Shown: one piece after another, positions 38,501 through 48,664 of the stretch
Numbering within the stretch: position 1 is the first letter of the stretch
Layout of the letters: every line of letters starts with the position of its first letter
Origin: Certhia americana
Taxonomy: Eukaryota; Chordata; Aves; Passeriformes; Certhiidae
Assembly (NCBI GenBank): GCA_018697195.1
Contig: CM031864.1
Location: 28,715,962-28,779,961 of the forward strand
Length of the DNA: 64,000 nucleotides
Direction of reading: 5' to 3'
The notes under the pieces: generated by a model
What the model was told of the DNA's origin: nothing
Seen by the model: the letters and a program-made list of their open reading frames with translations, nothing else
The model's database searches: none
Program-made: the position numbers and the translations under genes

Positions 38501-41500
38501 AGTTCCCTGTGTTGTTTACAGTAATATTGCTGTGAAGGGCACAAAATAGAAGCTATTAATGTGAACTCCTACCAGGTGGTCATTAAGCACCAAGAAATTA
38601 CTTAACTCCCTCAGGCTTTCATAAACCATCCAATTATTACTATTCTGTTTGTTTGTTTCATTTCCTAATCAGAAGGCTCCAGAGATGATTGTTCCTTACT
38701 GCTGGTAACATTCCTGTTAGCAGCACTGCTGGCAGTCTCACCTGCTGCCTGACCCTTACAAGGTGCAACTTCCAGATGAAAGTTTCAGCTCAGCCTCACT
38801 AGGCTCTCCTGGCATTCGCATAGGATGCCTGCCTCAGTCAGGCTTTATGTTTTCCAATTTCAGTCAAGATAACCAAACTGTTTGCTAGCAGCAGTGCTGA
38901 CTTGGGAAGTAAGGCTCCAGAAATTTTCATTGCTCCTCCTTAGATTCCTTGGAACTGCTATTCTGTAAAGCAGGAACTAAAGAAATGGGTGGGTCTGTGG
39001 AGGAGGTTATGACCTTTTGTCAGGCCAAATTTGGCCAAGCTCCTGATGTTTTGAAGAAGACAGAATTCATTCATACTCAGTGCAGGTTTACTAGAGTTAC
39101 AGCTAGAATCTCAAAGAATTCTGTCTCTTGTTAGACCTGCTGCAGGCCCTGGATGGGAAGAGAGACTTGCATGCTTTCCATACAAATAAGGGATTTGGTC
39201 TGCAAGCTCTGTGTTGGTAATGATCTCTGTCAGGATACTGGGAGCACAGGGTCTGGACAGAGGGCTCCAAAGGAGTGCTGGCTGAGAGACAGGAATGTCT
39301 GAGGATGGAAAGGGAAGAAAATGGCTTTTGGAGAGCTGGGCCTGCTCTGGGGAGGATATTGCATGTAGAACCAAAGGAAGAAAGGACACAGAGTAATCAC
39401 AGCCAAGTGAGACATAGCTGAAGAATATTTTGGAAGAACATCTGTGAGCATGGAACTGGATTTAACTTGATGAGGATCAAGCGAAGGTGGGTTAAGAAGG
39501 AGAAAATAGAAAAGGTTAAACTAAAACTACTAATGCAGGCTGCTTTAGATTAGTTGATGCTACAGGATGCATCAGTGTTAGTGGACTAAAGGCTGCAGTG
39601 TTGTATTGCTCCTCTCCTGTCAGAAAACACTGATTGAAGCTTTGGCAGATCTGCATTTCTAGATCATGTGAGAATGATGCTTGTTTCTGTCTCATCTGCT
39701 GAGTCAGTTCAAGTAGCTGAGATGTGGCAGGTCTCAGGGCACCAAATCCCTTTGAGTTCTGCTGTGTCTCTTTTCACTTAACTCTTTTTGGTCAGCTTTT
39801 TCAAATAAGTGAGAAATCTGACACATGAAGTATGAAATACGAAAAACAAGTGGTGATAACATTGCAAAGTCAGGGTCCTTGGGACAGGAAAGGATCACAA
39901 AAACTTGTTGATAGTATAATATTGTTTTAATTTTCAGAGTGATAAAATCATTAGAAAATATAATTGCTCTCTCCTTTTTATATTAGTCTTTAATTGCTCT
40001 GAATAAATGGATATCTGTGTAATCTCTTGAGCCTCTCCCTCTCAGAGGCAGGAAGCACAAAGACAAGTGCAGTGAAATCCTGTTGTGTGAAAGCCTCTGC
40101 TGCAACAACATGCTTCTGAATTTCAGTTGGATTCCTTGGATTAATACCTCTTAATTTTTCTTTTTAAGGCAATAACACTTGCTTCTATGGGAAGTGCTAC
40201 TATTGTCGGGAAACAGAGCCAGCCTGTGCAGATGGGGACATCATGGAGGGCTCAGTGACCCTGTGGTTGCCAGATGTTTGGCCCCTCCAGAAGCACCGGC
40301 ACCCCTGGGGCAGGACTTACCGTGAGGGCAAACTTGCCAGGTATGAGAACATGGCAGTGTTATCCTTTATAGATGATAATCTGCACAAAAATGACCCTTG
40401 CAAATACAGTGGTTAATTAAAGAACTCTTAAGTGCTTTCAAAACCTACAGTTGTGTGGACAGCTTTCTTAGCACAACAGTAGAAGCCGAGAAGTCCAGAA
40501 TAAAATTTAAATTTAAATGAGGAAGTAAAGAAATCTTCATTGTTTTCCACAGTATTAAGCACTGTCCTTTTTCTGTATCTTTGCTGGAACAGAACTCTAC
40601 AATGCAGTCACTCCAAGCTCTGAAAATCTTGTCTGTGGGCAAACTAAGACTCTTCTCTTGTGCCACTGGACCTTCTGCTGGTGCTATGCTCCTGTGTTGC
40701 CCCTGAAATGTGGTAGCACTGTGCCATAATTCCATGATCCTTGTAGTTTGTTTTCAGAGTTGTGGAACTGGTTTAACTTAAGCTAGGCCCTGTGTTGTGG
40801 TTTGACACTGGCTAAATGCCAGGCACTCAGGAAAATCATTTGCTCACCCTCTTCTGTTGAACAGAGGAGAGGGGAAAAAATCAACGAAGGGCTCATAAAT
40901 TGAGATAAGGAGGAAATAAAAACGCTGTAAGGGCAAAATGGGTCCAAATTTAAAGGTATAAAGTAAATCTATTATTAACAGAGTCAGAGGAGGATAATGA
41001 GAAGTAAATTAAACATTTGAAACACCTTTCTTTCCCCACAGCCCCTCCCTCCTTCCCACTGACAGCACAGGGAGACAGGGCATGGGGGTCTTGATCAGTT
41101 CATCACTTGAGATCTTTTTCTGTTTGCTCAGGGAGAGGAGTCTTTCCTCTGCTATGCCATGGGGTCCCTCCCATGGGCAAACAGTTGTCCCAAAATTGTT
41201 GTGGTGTGGGTCACTTGTCCACAGGGTGCAGTCTTTTGAGGATAGGTTCTAGTTTGGGAGCAGGGGCCCTCTTTCTCGATTTGACTCTCCCACTGAATCA
41301 CAGCTTTCTCTATCCACCCATTCCAGCACTTTTCCCATGGGTTGTGAGTGGATCTCTGCATCTCTCATGGACTCTGTGCATTACAATGGAACAGTTCATT
41401 TCACCATGGTACTCACCACTGCCTGCAGAGGAATCTCAGCTCTGATGACTAGAGCACCTTCTTCCCTTCTTTCTTTTCTCACTGACCTTGGTGTCTCCAT

Positions 41501-44500
41501 GTTGTTTTCCCTCATGTGTCCTCACTTCCTCCTCTTCTCTGACTACAAGAAAAACTACTGTAGGTACCATTATCAACAAGTTCCACGAGTGCAGAAGTTC
41601 CTGCAAGATCCCACAGCACGAGAAGTTGATCTCGTCAAAGTTCCACATCAGGGAGTCAGTAGTCATGCCTCCACTGCCAGCCATCAGAGACTGGCTCTAT
41701 CAGATGTGGTGGAAGCTTCCAGCAGCTTCTCACAGAAGCTGTGCTGTGGCCTTCCTCTGTTACGAAAAATCAGACATTGCCAAACCAGCACACTGTGGAA
41801 AGTCCTTTGCTTTGAATGCCATCGCTATTTGGTGACCATGCTCAGCATGTAAAGAATGCTAAATCCCACATTTGTCCTTCTTAAAGCAGCATTCTACAAT
41901 AGATGTAACACATCGGAGTTCCTGAGGTGGGGATGTTTTTGCCATGACCAGAACAAATGGCTTTGAGCTTAGTAAATTTTTCCAAATCTGTCTTGAACTT
42001 GAGAGTGATTAGAAGAGATTTTCAGTCCTTGATCTAAAGTATCCATTGATTTCCAATCATCTAATTGTTCTCAGGAAGAATCTCATCCAAAGGATCTGCT
42101 GAATTGCTTTAGAGTATAAAATGCACAGATTGAATTTTGAGCAGCAGATGTTTCTCTTTCCCAGCAGGTCAAAATCAGCTGTGTTCAGTACATGGTACAT
42201 TGCAGTAATGAATGGGATGCATTTCTTGGAGGTGTCCCTCCTATTGAGAGGCTCCTTTTCATTACACCCTGCCTGCGTACACAGGAGTTTACCTTGTTTC
42301 TTGTGCTGATTTCATATTTGGTGTATTTAAAGTCACACTTACCTCCTTCAGATGAGGCTACAAGGTTCTGGTGTTTTTCACCATGTTATGCCACACATTT
42401 GACTTTGAGAGATCAGAATTAAAGGTTCTTGGTGTCATGCTCTCCTTTTTCTGTGCCTGGTAATTGTGGAAAAATAACTCTGTAAGAACTTTTTCCTGCT
42501 CTAGGTGCTGTTCTGAGTTGACCTTTTGAACATAACTTGCACAGGCACATTAGTGTACGTAATTTTTAATGGAGGTGTAATAGACAAAATCCCTGACCTT
42601 CCAAGGCCTGTGCTAATACAATATAAATGATCAGAAATGAGTGTTGGATAAAAGTCTCTCTTGAAAGACTGCATGGAAAATGGGGAGAGAGAGCAGAGTA
42701 TAGCTGACAAATTGTGGCAAGGAGATTAAGTGCTGCTCTGAAGTAAAATGGGAGAAGAAGAAACACTTGAGGGAGACTGGGATGTAGGGTAAGAAATGTA
42801 TCCAGAACGAGGAGAAGAGGTACTGACTGAGACTGTTGCTGTGTGGATTTGTGCTACACCTTGAGTGCGAGTCAGACCTTGGTGCTAAGATCCCTCTTCC
42901 TAGGGGGATTTAGGCACAGTGTTTGAAGAACGTGTGTGACCTGTTATCAGAAACATGGAGAAGATGAATTTTTAAGCTCTCTGATTTGGATACCTAGAGA
43001 AGAGGTGGAATATTGGGACCTCTGGATCCAGACCACTAGAAGATGAAGTGGGAGATGTGGCAGTTGTAGTAATGAAATTCTGATCTTCCTCCTTTCATGA
43101 CTATCTGCAGTCTGGAGCATGTCAGCCAATCTCTCCAGCTTTTGTTTCCTCCATCTCTGTTTCCAAATCACAGATGGTTTAAGGCATTTCCAATTTAACT
43201 GCTGTTTTGTGAGGGATTGTTTCAGTCCTTACATGGAAGATGTCCTTGTTACTTAGGTTGACAGATGGAAAGGATATACACCAGAGATTTGGCTGTTTTG
43301 GTGGTGGTGTTGAATAGCTTTGAAAGCTGTAAAGAAGAAAATTTAAAATCCTAGCTTTGGAGAATTGAGACATGACATCCAGGTTACAGGATTGCATGTA
43401 GAAGGAGAAGGAGATAAGAGGAAAGCTTGAAATCTTGTCAATGGAGAAGAAGGTGAGATACTCTACAAAGGAAGTGAGGAGGAAAGAGACAGCTGTGAGT
43501 GAAGGAGAGTGAACACTGTGAAGCCTTTCTCCAGGGGGCAGAGGGGCTCATTACTAACCACGATGAGAATATTTGCATTAGAAAGAAAAAAGGAAGATGG
43601 CTGGAAAGATAGATGGAAACAGCTCAAGGCAATGGAAACAGACACTGTACTGAAGTTGAGGGAGGCAAGGCATGGCAGTAATCTTCCCATAACAGCCTGG
43701 CCACTGTGGAGTTGTGAGGAAGCAAACTCTGACTTTGTTTTCCATAGGAAGATGATCTTTGTGTATCTTTGAACTGAAACTACAGCTTGCTCCATAGGCT
43801 GGGATGTTAATGCAGGATTTACTCTTCTCATAAAAAACTGTTGTCAAGTTCTTCCTTCTTTGTCTAGGAAGAAAGGGCTGCTCCCCTTTCTTGGTGCTCT
43901 TGAAGGTGACTGAGGGCAGCTGCAACTGCTGTTGCTGTGCAGTGGGGGTTCCCTGAAGGGCTGCTTGGTTTCTCTCTGACTGCAGGTGGGAGTATGATGA
44001 GAGCTACTGTGATGCTGTGAAGAAAACATCCCCGTACGACTCGGGCCCGCGCCTGCTCGACATCATCGACACAGCCATCTTTGACTACTTGATCGGCAAC
44101 GCTGACCGGCACCACTATGAGAGTTTCCAGGATGATGAGGGAGCCAGCATGCTCATCCTTCTGGATAATGCCAAAAGGTGAGCCTGGGACAGTCCTGTTG
44201 GCCTGGCAGTGGCAAGAACAAGGGCACGCGTTTATCTGCTCTGTCTCTCTCTGTTTCGTCTCTTTCACTAATTTATATTCTTTAGTGTCTTTTGTAATGG
44301 TCTTTCCTTCTTATCAGAAATTACTCACCAAATCTTAGGGTCCTTCAAAGGCTGTGGTGCTGACAGGACAAGGGGGAATGGATTCAAACTGAAAGAAAGT
44401 GGGTTTAGATCAGATATTAGAAAGAAATTCTTCCCTCTGAGGCTGGGGAGGCCCTGGCACAGGTTGCCCAGAGAAGCTGTGGCTGCCCCATCCCTGGAAG

Positions 44501-47500
44501 TGTCCAAGGCCAGGCTGCATGGGACTTGGAGCACCCTGATCTAGTGGGAGGTGTCCCTGCCCATGGTAGGGAGGTGTTGCTGTGCAGGGTGGCAAGACGA
44601 CACGGACTATAATTTTAAAAAGCAACAGCAAAAAGCAGCTTTATTAAAAATGACTCACACTTTTATAGTCTTCTCTGTAAGTTAAACACAAATTAGTTAA
44701 CTTGAAAAGACAATAATCTTATTTTAAAAAAAAAGAGACTAACACCCCTTGAAAAACAGTCCTGCAAAACAGCACTTGTTTTTCCTGTGTGGCATTTGCC
44801 AAAACACCAGGTCTTAAGCTTTACTTACATTCTTTCTTCAGCTTTTCCCAGGCTAGTCCTGAGAAAAGCTGAAAACTATTTTTTCCCTGATCACAACCAG
44901 TGACCACAGGGGGGTGGAACAAGATGAACTTTAACCCAGCTCTTCCAACCCAAACCATTCTAGGACTGTATGATTCTACTCTGTGCTCTAGATATTCTTC
45001 TGTCTTAGCAAAGTCCTGCTCAAGCCACAGAAACTCCCCAGTTAACACTGTATTTCCCAAAACAACTTTCAAATATTTGCTCAAGTCTCTTCTCTTATCC
45101 CCAGAAAAGCCCTTTCCTTGTAGGCTTTTAAGGCTTTTTTATTTATCACCATGTAAGAGCAGATGCTCCTTGGTGCCATCACCACTTCTCTAGGAGCTTA
45201 TTTAGTTTTAAAGATATGAGTAACAGGATTATTTGGGCAGCATAATACCAGGCCCCTGCAGCAACTTATCTTTATTGAAGGGAAAGTTCTTAGTTGAAAA
45301 CAGTATTCTGAGGAAGGTGAAACTATGAAAAATAAATTCAGCATGTGTTTAGATGAGGCTTGAAATACTATGGAAACCTTCTGGCTTGAAATGTTTAAGT
45401 TGATGATCTTGTTAGTGAACTGTTGCTCTAATGGTTGCCGCTGTTTGGTTCCTTCCCTGCCCAGCTGTGTCAGACAGACAAAGCTCCCATTCTGCATGCC
45501 CAGAATACCAGTTATTCCTTACCCCTGTATCATTGCTAAACTCATCTGAAATGCCTTTCTAAGGTGCCTTGGTCTGATAAAGAGTTGGGTATGCTGGTGC
45601 TGCTTCTGTTTACTTGCTTAGCTGATGCTGATGAGAGTTATATCTGTGCCTGGTCATGGTCTGTTTATATTTTAATTTAAACGATTTGATCTCTTGAAGC
45701 ATGAAATTGCCTAGTATTGATTTTTCTGAGTTCTTTACAAAGCTCTTTATGTTGAGAGCAATCTTAGGAGTTCATCTGGTTCACTTGGTTTTAATTTTGC
45801 TTTTTAGCTTTGGAAACCCTGCCCTGGATGAAAGAAGCATCTTGGCTCCTCTCTATCAGTGCTGCATGTAAGTGAAACACAGCGGTGCTGCTCACTTCAC
45901 TTATGTAATTGCTGTCCATAGGTTTGCAGTATCATTAACTTGGGAGCCTTCTGGCAGTCTGAAAAGGTTTGCTGAGGTCCACAGTGCTGTACTTTTTTGA
46001 GATATTGTCTGTTGATGGATTGTCAGTGCCCAAGAGGCTGAGGAATCCAGCCATCCATTTTCATGAAGGCAGTACGTTAGAGAGTTAGCTGTAGAAAGTG
46101 GTCTCACCTCCAGGTCACTGGTTCAGATCTATCCATAGTCAGTGTGACAGGTACTTTACATCTGCAGCTGTCCCCATCCAGCTCCTGACAAATCAAAGTT
46201 CACATCCCAGCTTGAGTTCTTCCTGACAGAAGTGAAGGATCCAACGTGTCTGACAATTTAATCATTTCAAACATGGTTTCTAAAGGAAACTACAGCCCTG
46301 CTCAGGGGGCTCCTCTCAAGTAAAATCTGTAGTTTCTTTGCAGAGTTCTGTTTCTACTTTGGCCTTGCAACCCACGACACCTTGTGAGCTGTGGTTTTAT
46401 TTTCAGAGGCTGTGGCTTTTTGATTTCTGTTCTGTGTCCACTCTCTTACCAGGCTATTGCTACTTCTCATTAGGATATAGATGCTCCAAGGGATGGAGTA
46501 CCTCTCCTCTGGAACAGCCTGACAGAGCTAGAGTGTTCAGCCTGGAGAAGAGAAGGCCCTGTGGAGACCTCAAAGCCCCTTCCAGTGCCTAAAGAGGCTC
46601 CAAGAGAGCTGGAGAGGGACTTGGGACAATGGCCAGGAATGACAGGACAAGGCGGAATGGCTTCACACTGATAAAGGGCAGAGTTAGATGGGATATTGGG
46701 AAGAAATTCTTCCCTCTGAGGAGGCTCTGGCAGAGATTGCTCAGAGAAGCTGTGGCTGCCCCATCCCTGGGAGTGCTCAAGGCCAGGTTTGGCTGGGCTT
46801 GGAACAACCTTGTCTAGTGGAGGGTGTCCCTGCCCCTGGCAGTAGGGGTGGAATGTGATGTTCTTTAATGTCCCTTCCAGTCCAAGCCATTCTGGGATTC
46901 TATGAAAATTTCCAGGAAGAAAAATACTCAGATATCAATATCCTGACTCAGGTACTTCAGCATTAACTCCTTCAAGCCTTCCAAATGGAGCTTGTCCGTG
47001 ATGCTTGTCCTTGAAAGGTTCTGTCTTCCAAATTCTCTGGGACCTTTGTAACCTGGGAACTTTGCAGAAAGCCTGAGCTCTCATCCTGCTTGCACTAAGC
47101 ACAGCTCCCTGCATGCTGAAGTACACCTGGCCTATGTTCTGCAAGATCCTTTTAAAAGTCATACAGAAAACAGTTAAGGAATTTTCAAATTCTTTAGTTT
47201 TCTTACATCAACTTTAAATGTATGTTTTATTTCATGCTTTATTGAGATTCTTTTGTAGTCTTCGTCATCTTGATTCCCTCAAATGCAACCAGAGGTGAAG
47301 TTTATCTCTGTAAGAGACTTTGCAATTTCCTGCTTTTCAGGATACTCTTTCTTTCTGGTACCGTGCAAATGCCATATAAGAATTAATTTACATAAGTGTT
47401 TTAATTGTAGGTTTGTTACAACACTTAGTTATTTTGCTGGTTTTATTAGAGGCCACCAAACCCAAGAGTTTAGACTGGGGTGCTAAAAATTTGTTCCTGA

Positions 47501-48174
47501 AAGATTTGGGGGAGAATCCCAAGAGACTTCACAGAACATGAGGGTTGAGGTGGGCTGACACAAACAAGCTCAGTGGCCAGCGAAGAGGAAAGGTCACTGC
47601 TCTGTTCTCTTTCTTGGAAGTTTGGTCAACTGCCTTTTGTCCTTTGTGGTTCATTAGTCAGTGATGCTCTTCCTGAGGTGACCTGACTTTTTGAATTTGT
47701 TGATTTTCCTTCCTTTCCTTCCAAACTGTGTCTGGGAGGCCTCATGACTGAAGACCCTCTGTGCTCTCAGCTGGAAGTGTTCCTATGTAACATCAGAGTT
47801 ATGTCACACCAGATTGATTCTTCATCACCTTCAAATCCACCTGGACCCTTCCATCCCAAACCCACTGCTGCAATGAGTCTCTTGATGTGCCAGAGTCCCT
47901 CAGGAGGTGTGGTGTGGTGACATGTGTTTGTTTATTTTGCAGCATCCGGGTTTCTACCTGGAACAGGCTGAATTACCTGAAGAATGGAGTCCTGAAGTCT
48001 GCCTTAAAAACTGCCATGTCACATGACCCCATCTCACCTGTGCTCTCCGACCCTCACCTGGATGCCCTGGACCAGCGGCTCCTCAGCATCCTGGCTACAG
48101 TGAAGCAGTGCACAGACCAGTTTGGGCCAGATGTTGTGCTGGTGGAAGACAGGATGACTCTGTCTCACTTGTAA
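32207..48174 (+). CDS. FAM20B: FAM20B, glycosaminoglycan xylosylkinase (7 coding exons)
   Basis: The coding segments are 32207-32583, 35629-35715, 37979-38088, 40169-40340, 43986-44177, 45808-45867 and 47943-48174. Together they make 1230 nt, or 409 residues, the usual length of this protein. All six internal junctions are GT-AG and keep phase. Residues 1-29 ([10 protein letters not shown] start, then a hydrophobic run) form a type II signal anchor. Residues 192-211 carry an NNT sequon and cysteines C196, C201, C204 and C211. The kinase signature is GNADRHHYE (D289), followed by LLDNAK (D309, the metal-binding Asp). The protein ends in [10 protein letters not shown]. The family is a Golgi kinase that phosphorylates O-2 of xylose in the proteoglycan linker tetrasaccharide. 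An in-frame TAA at 32162-32164 and an A at -3 of the ATG fix the start. TOR3A follows downstream on the same strand, as in other vertebrates. I see no damage to the gene. Identification is from remembered family sequence and is very secure. Confidence 0.98.
32584..35628. other. FAM20B intron 2
   Basis: Apart from the CR1 copy at 33390-33805, I see only unique sequence. An AT-rich stretch lies near 35510-35570, ahead of the acceptor. Confidence 0.6.
33390..33805 (+). mobile_element. CR1 LINE 3' fragment in FAM20B intron 2
   Basis: It reads AGATGCTCTGAGGGTTGGAA and GACAGGCTGAGACAGCTAGG, then AGGGCAGGGACAGATGGGAT and CCAGAGAAGCTGTGGCTGCC, and ends near TGTGGTTCTATGATTAG. It is a sense-strand CR1 tail. 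Confidence 0.93.
35629..35715 (+). CDS. FAM20B: FAM20B coding exon 2
   Basis: This 87-base exon runs phase 2 to phase 2, with acceptor ATTTACAG and donor AG|GTATGG. It encodes [20 protein letters not shown] and then EVAAFHLD, a strongly conserved stretch of the family. The reading frame stays open for 60 codons past the donor, so intron retention would give a truncated protein. Confidence 0.96.
35716..40168. other. FAM20B introns 3 and 4 (around the exon at 37979-38088)
   Basis: Both introns (35716-37978 and 38089-40168) look like unique sequence. I found no CR1 or LTR copy and no other exon in them. Confidence 0.55.
37979..38088 (+). CDS. FAM20B: FAM20B coding exon 3
   Basis: This 110-base exon runs phase 2 to phase 1, with acceptor CAAATCAG and donor G|GTAAGT. 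It encodes [20 protein letters not shown] and then [16 protein letters not shown]. Confidence 0.97.
40169..40340 (+). CDS. FAM20B: FAM20B coding exon 4
   Basis: This 172-base exon runs phase 1 to phase 2. Its acceptor is T-rich and ends in AAG rather than the usual CAG. The donor is CAG|GTATGA. It encodes [20 protein letters not shown] with its cysteine cluster, then the [20 protein letters not shown] segment. Confidence 0.97.
40341..43985. other. FAM20B intron 5
   Basis: Its main occupant is the LTR at 40793-41790. The rest, including the purine-rich 42940-43500 part, shows no exon or other repeat that I recognise. Confidence 0.55.
40793..41790 (+). mobile_element. ERVL-type LTR, solo copy (about 1 kb)
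   Basis: It starts TGTTGTGGTTTGACACTGGC and TAAATGCCAGGCACTCAGG, a start I recognise from LTRs abundant in songbird genomes. It ends GCAGCTTCTCACAGAAGCTG followed by CCAAACCAGCA. The ends are TG...CA. The flanks CCCTG (40788-40792) and CACTG (41791-41795) look like a 5-base target duplication with one mismatch, as expected for ERVL. No internal retroviral genes are present, so it is a solo LTR. The family name rests on memory and needs a repeat-library search. Confidence 0.72.
43986..44177 (+). CDS. FAM20B: FAM20B coding exon 5 (catalytic residues)
   Basis: This 192-base exon runs phase 2 to phase 2, with acceptor GACTGCAG and donor AG|GTGAGC. It carries both catalytic aspartates: D289 in GNADRHHYE and D309 in LLDNAK. 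Confidence 0.98.
44357..44975 (+). mobile_element. CR1 LINE fragment interrupted by an LTR
   Basis: The left part, 44357-44574, runs from GACAGGACAAGGGGGAATGG to GTGTCCCTGCCCATGGTAGG. The right part, 44909-44975, continues GGGGTGGAACAAGATGAACT and CTTCCAACCCAAACCATTC to the tail. The two parts are contiguous in CR1. The 334 bases between them are a later LTR insertion. Confidence 0.9.
44575..44908 (-). mobile_element. solo LTR (334 bp) nested in CR1, minus orientation
   Basis: On the minus strand the element begins TGTGGTCACTGGTTGTGATC and ends CACCCTGCACAGCAACA. It carries a TATA box TATAAAA (plus 44661-44667), then AATAAA (plus 44640-44645), the U3-R-U5 order of an LTR. The flanks GGGAGG (44569-44574) and GGGGGG (44909-44914) are a probable 6-base target duplication, which suggests a class II (ERVK/alpharetrovirus-like) element. 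No retroviral coding sequence remains. Confidence 0.85.
45808..45867 (+). CDS. FAM20B: FAM20B coding exon 6
   Basis: This 60-base exon runs phase 2 to phase 2, with acceptor CTTTTTAG and donor AT|GTAAGT. It encodes [19 protein letters not shown], directly after the metal-binding aspartate. Confidence 0.96.
45868..47942. other. FAM20B intron 7
   Basis: It contains the CR1 copy at 46480-46903. The rest is unique sequence with no further exon. Confidence 0.6.
46480..46903 (+). mobile_element. CR1 LINE 3' fragment in FAM20B intron 7
   Basis: It reads CAGCCTGGAGAAGAGAAGGC, CTTCCAGTGCCTAAAGAGGC and GATGGGATATTGGGAAGAAA, to CCTTCCAGTCCAAGCCATTC with GGGATTCTATG. It is a sense-strand CR1 tail. Confidence 0.94.
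47943..48174 (+). CDS. FAM20B: FAM20B terminal coding exon
   Basis: This exon starts after the acceptor TATTTTGCAG in phase 2. It encodes [20 protein letters not shown] through the C-terminal [10 protein letters not shown]. The stop is TAA at 48172-48174, and the 3'UTR follows in the same exon. Confidence 0.97.
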
Positions 48175-48658
48175 TCGTAGCGGAACACGAGATGAAACTC
48201 CTTTTTTTAAAAACAAACAAACAAAAAAAGCGATAGAAAAACAGCACAATCAGTTCAGAAGGGCTGTGGCCAAGATGGACTGACATGAACAGGAAAGCTC
48301 CAGAGCCAGAGGAAGGGTGGTGACACTGGCTTTTTCCTTGGGCTGGTAGCTGTGAGAGGTGGGAAGGAGGCCTCAGATGGCTCAGCCCCCATGGTGGCAT
48401 CATGGCCACTGTGGCGTGTCCATTGCCGGCAGTGGGCGTCGTGCTGGATAAAAATGGCTCTTGGTGCTGGTGCAGTGTGTGAAATACAGAACTCCTTTGT
48501 GGACTGAATCTGGAGGGGACAAACAAAGATAAACAGTACAGTCCTCTCCCCCTCTCTTCCCCCTGTACTCTGGCGAGTTTGTCTGATTCAGGGTTGTATA
48601 CAATCAGCTCTGAGCTGGTTGGGCATTTTACTGCTTCTCTAGAGAATGAGCAGGGGGC

Positions 48659-48664
48659 AATAAA
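48659..48664 (+). terminator. FAM20B: proximal poly(A) signal candidate for FAM20B
   Basis: This is a canonical AATAAA 485 bases after the stop codon, in GGGGGCAATAAAATAACT. It would produce a short-3'UTR isoform. Use is inferred from the motif only. Confidence 0.4.

Larger units (their letters stand above)
44178..45807. other. FAM20B intron 6
   Basis: It holds a CR1 copy split by an LTR (44357-44975). The remainder, 44976-45807, is unique sequence. Confidence 0.6.

Noticed and set aside
41337..41852. 171-codon plus-strand frame in FAM20B intron 5
   Set aside because: It lies almost entirely in the ERVL-like LTR, which is non-coding.
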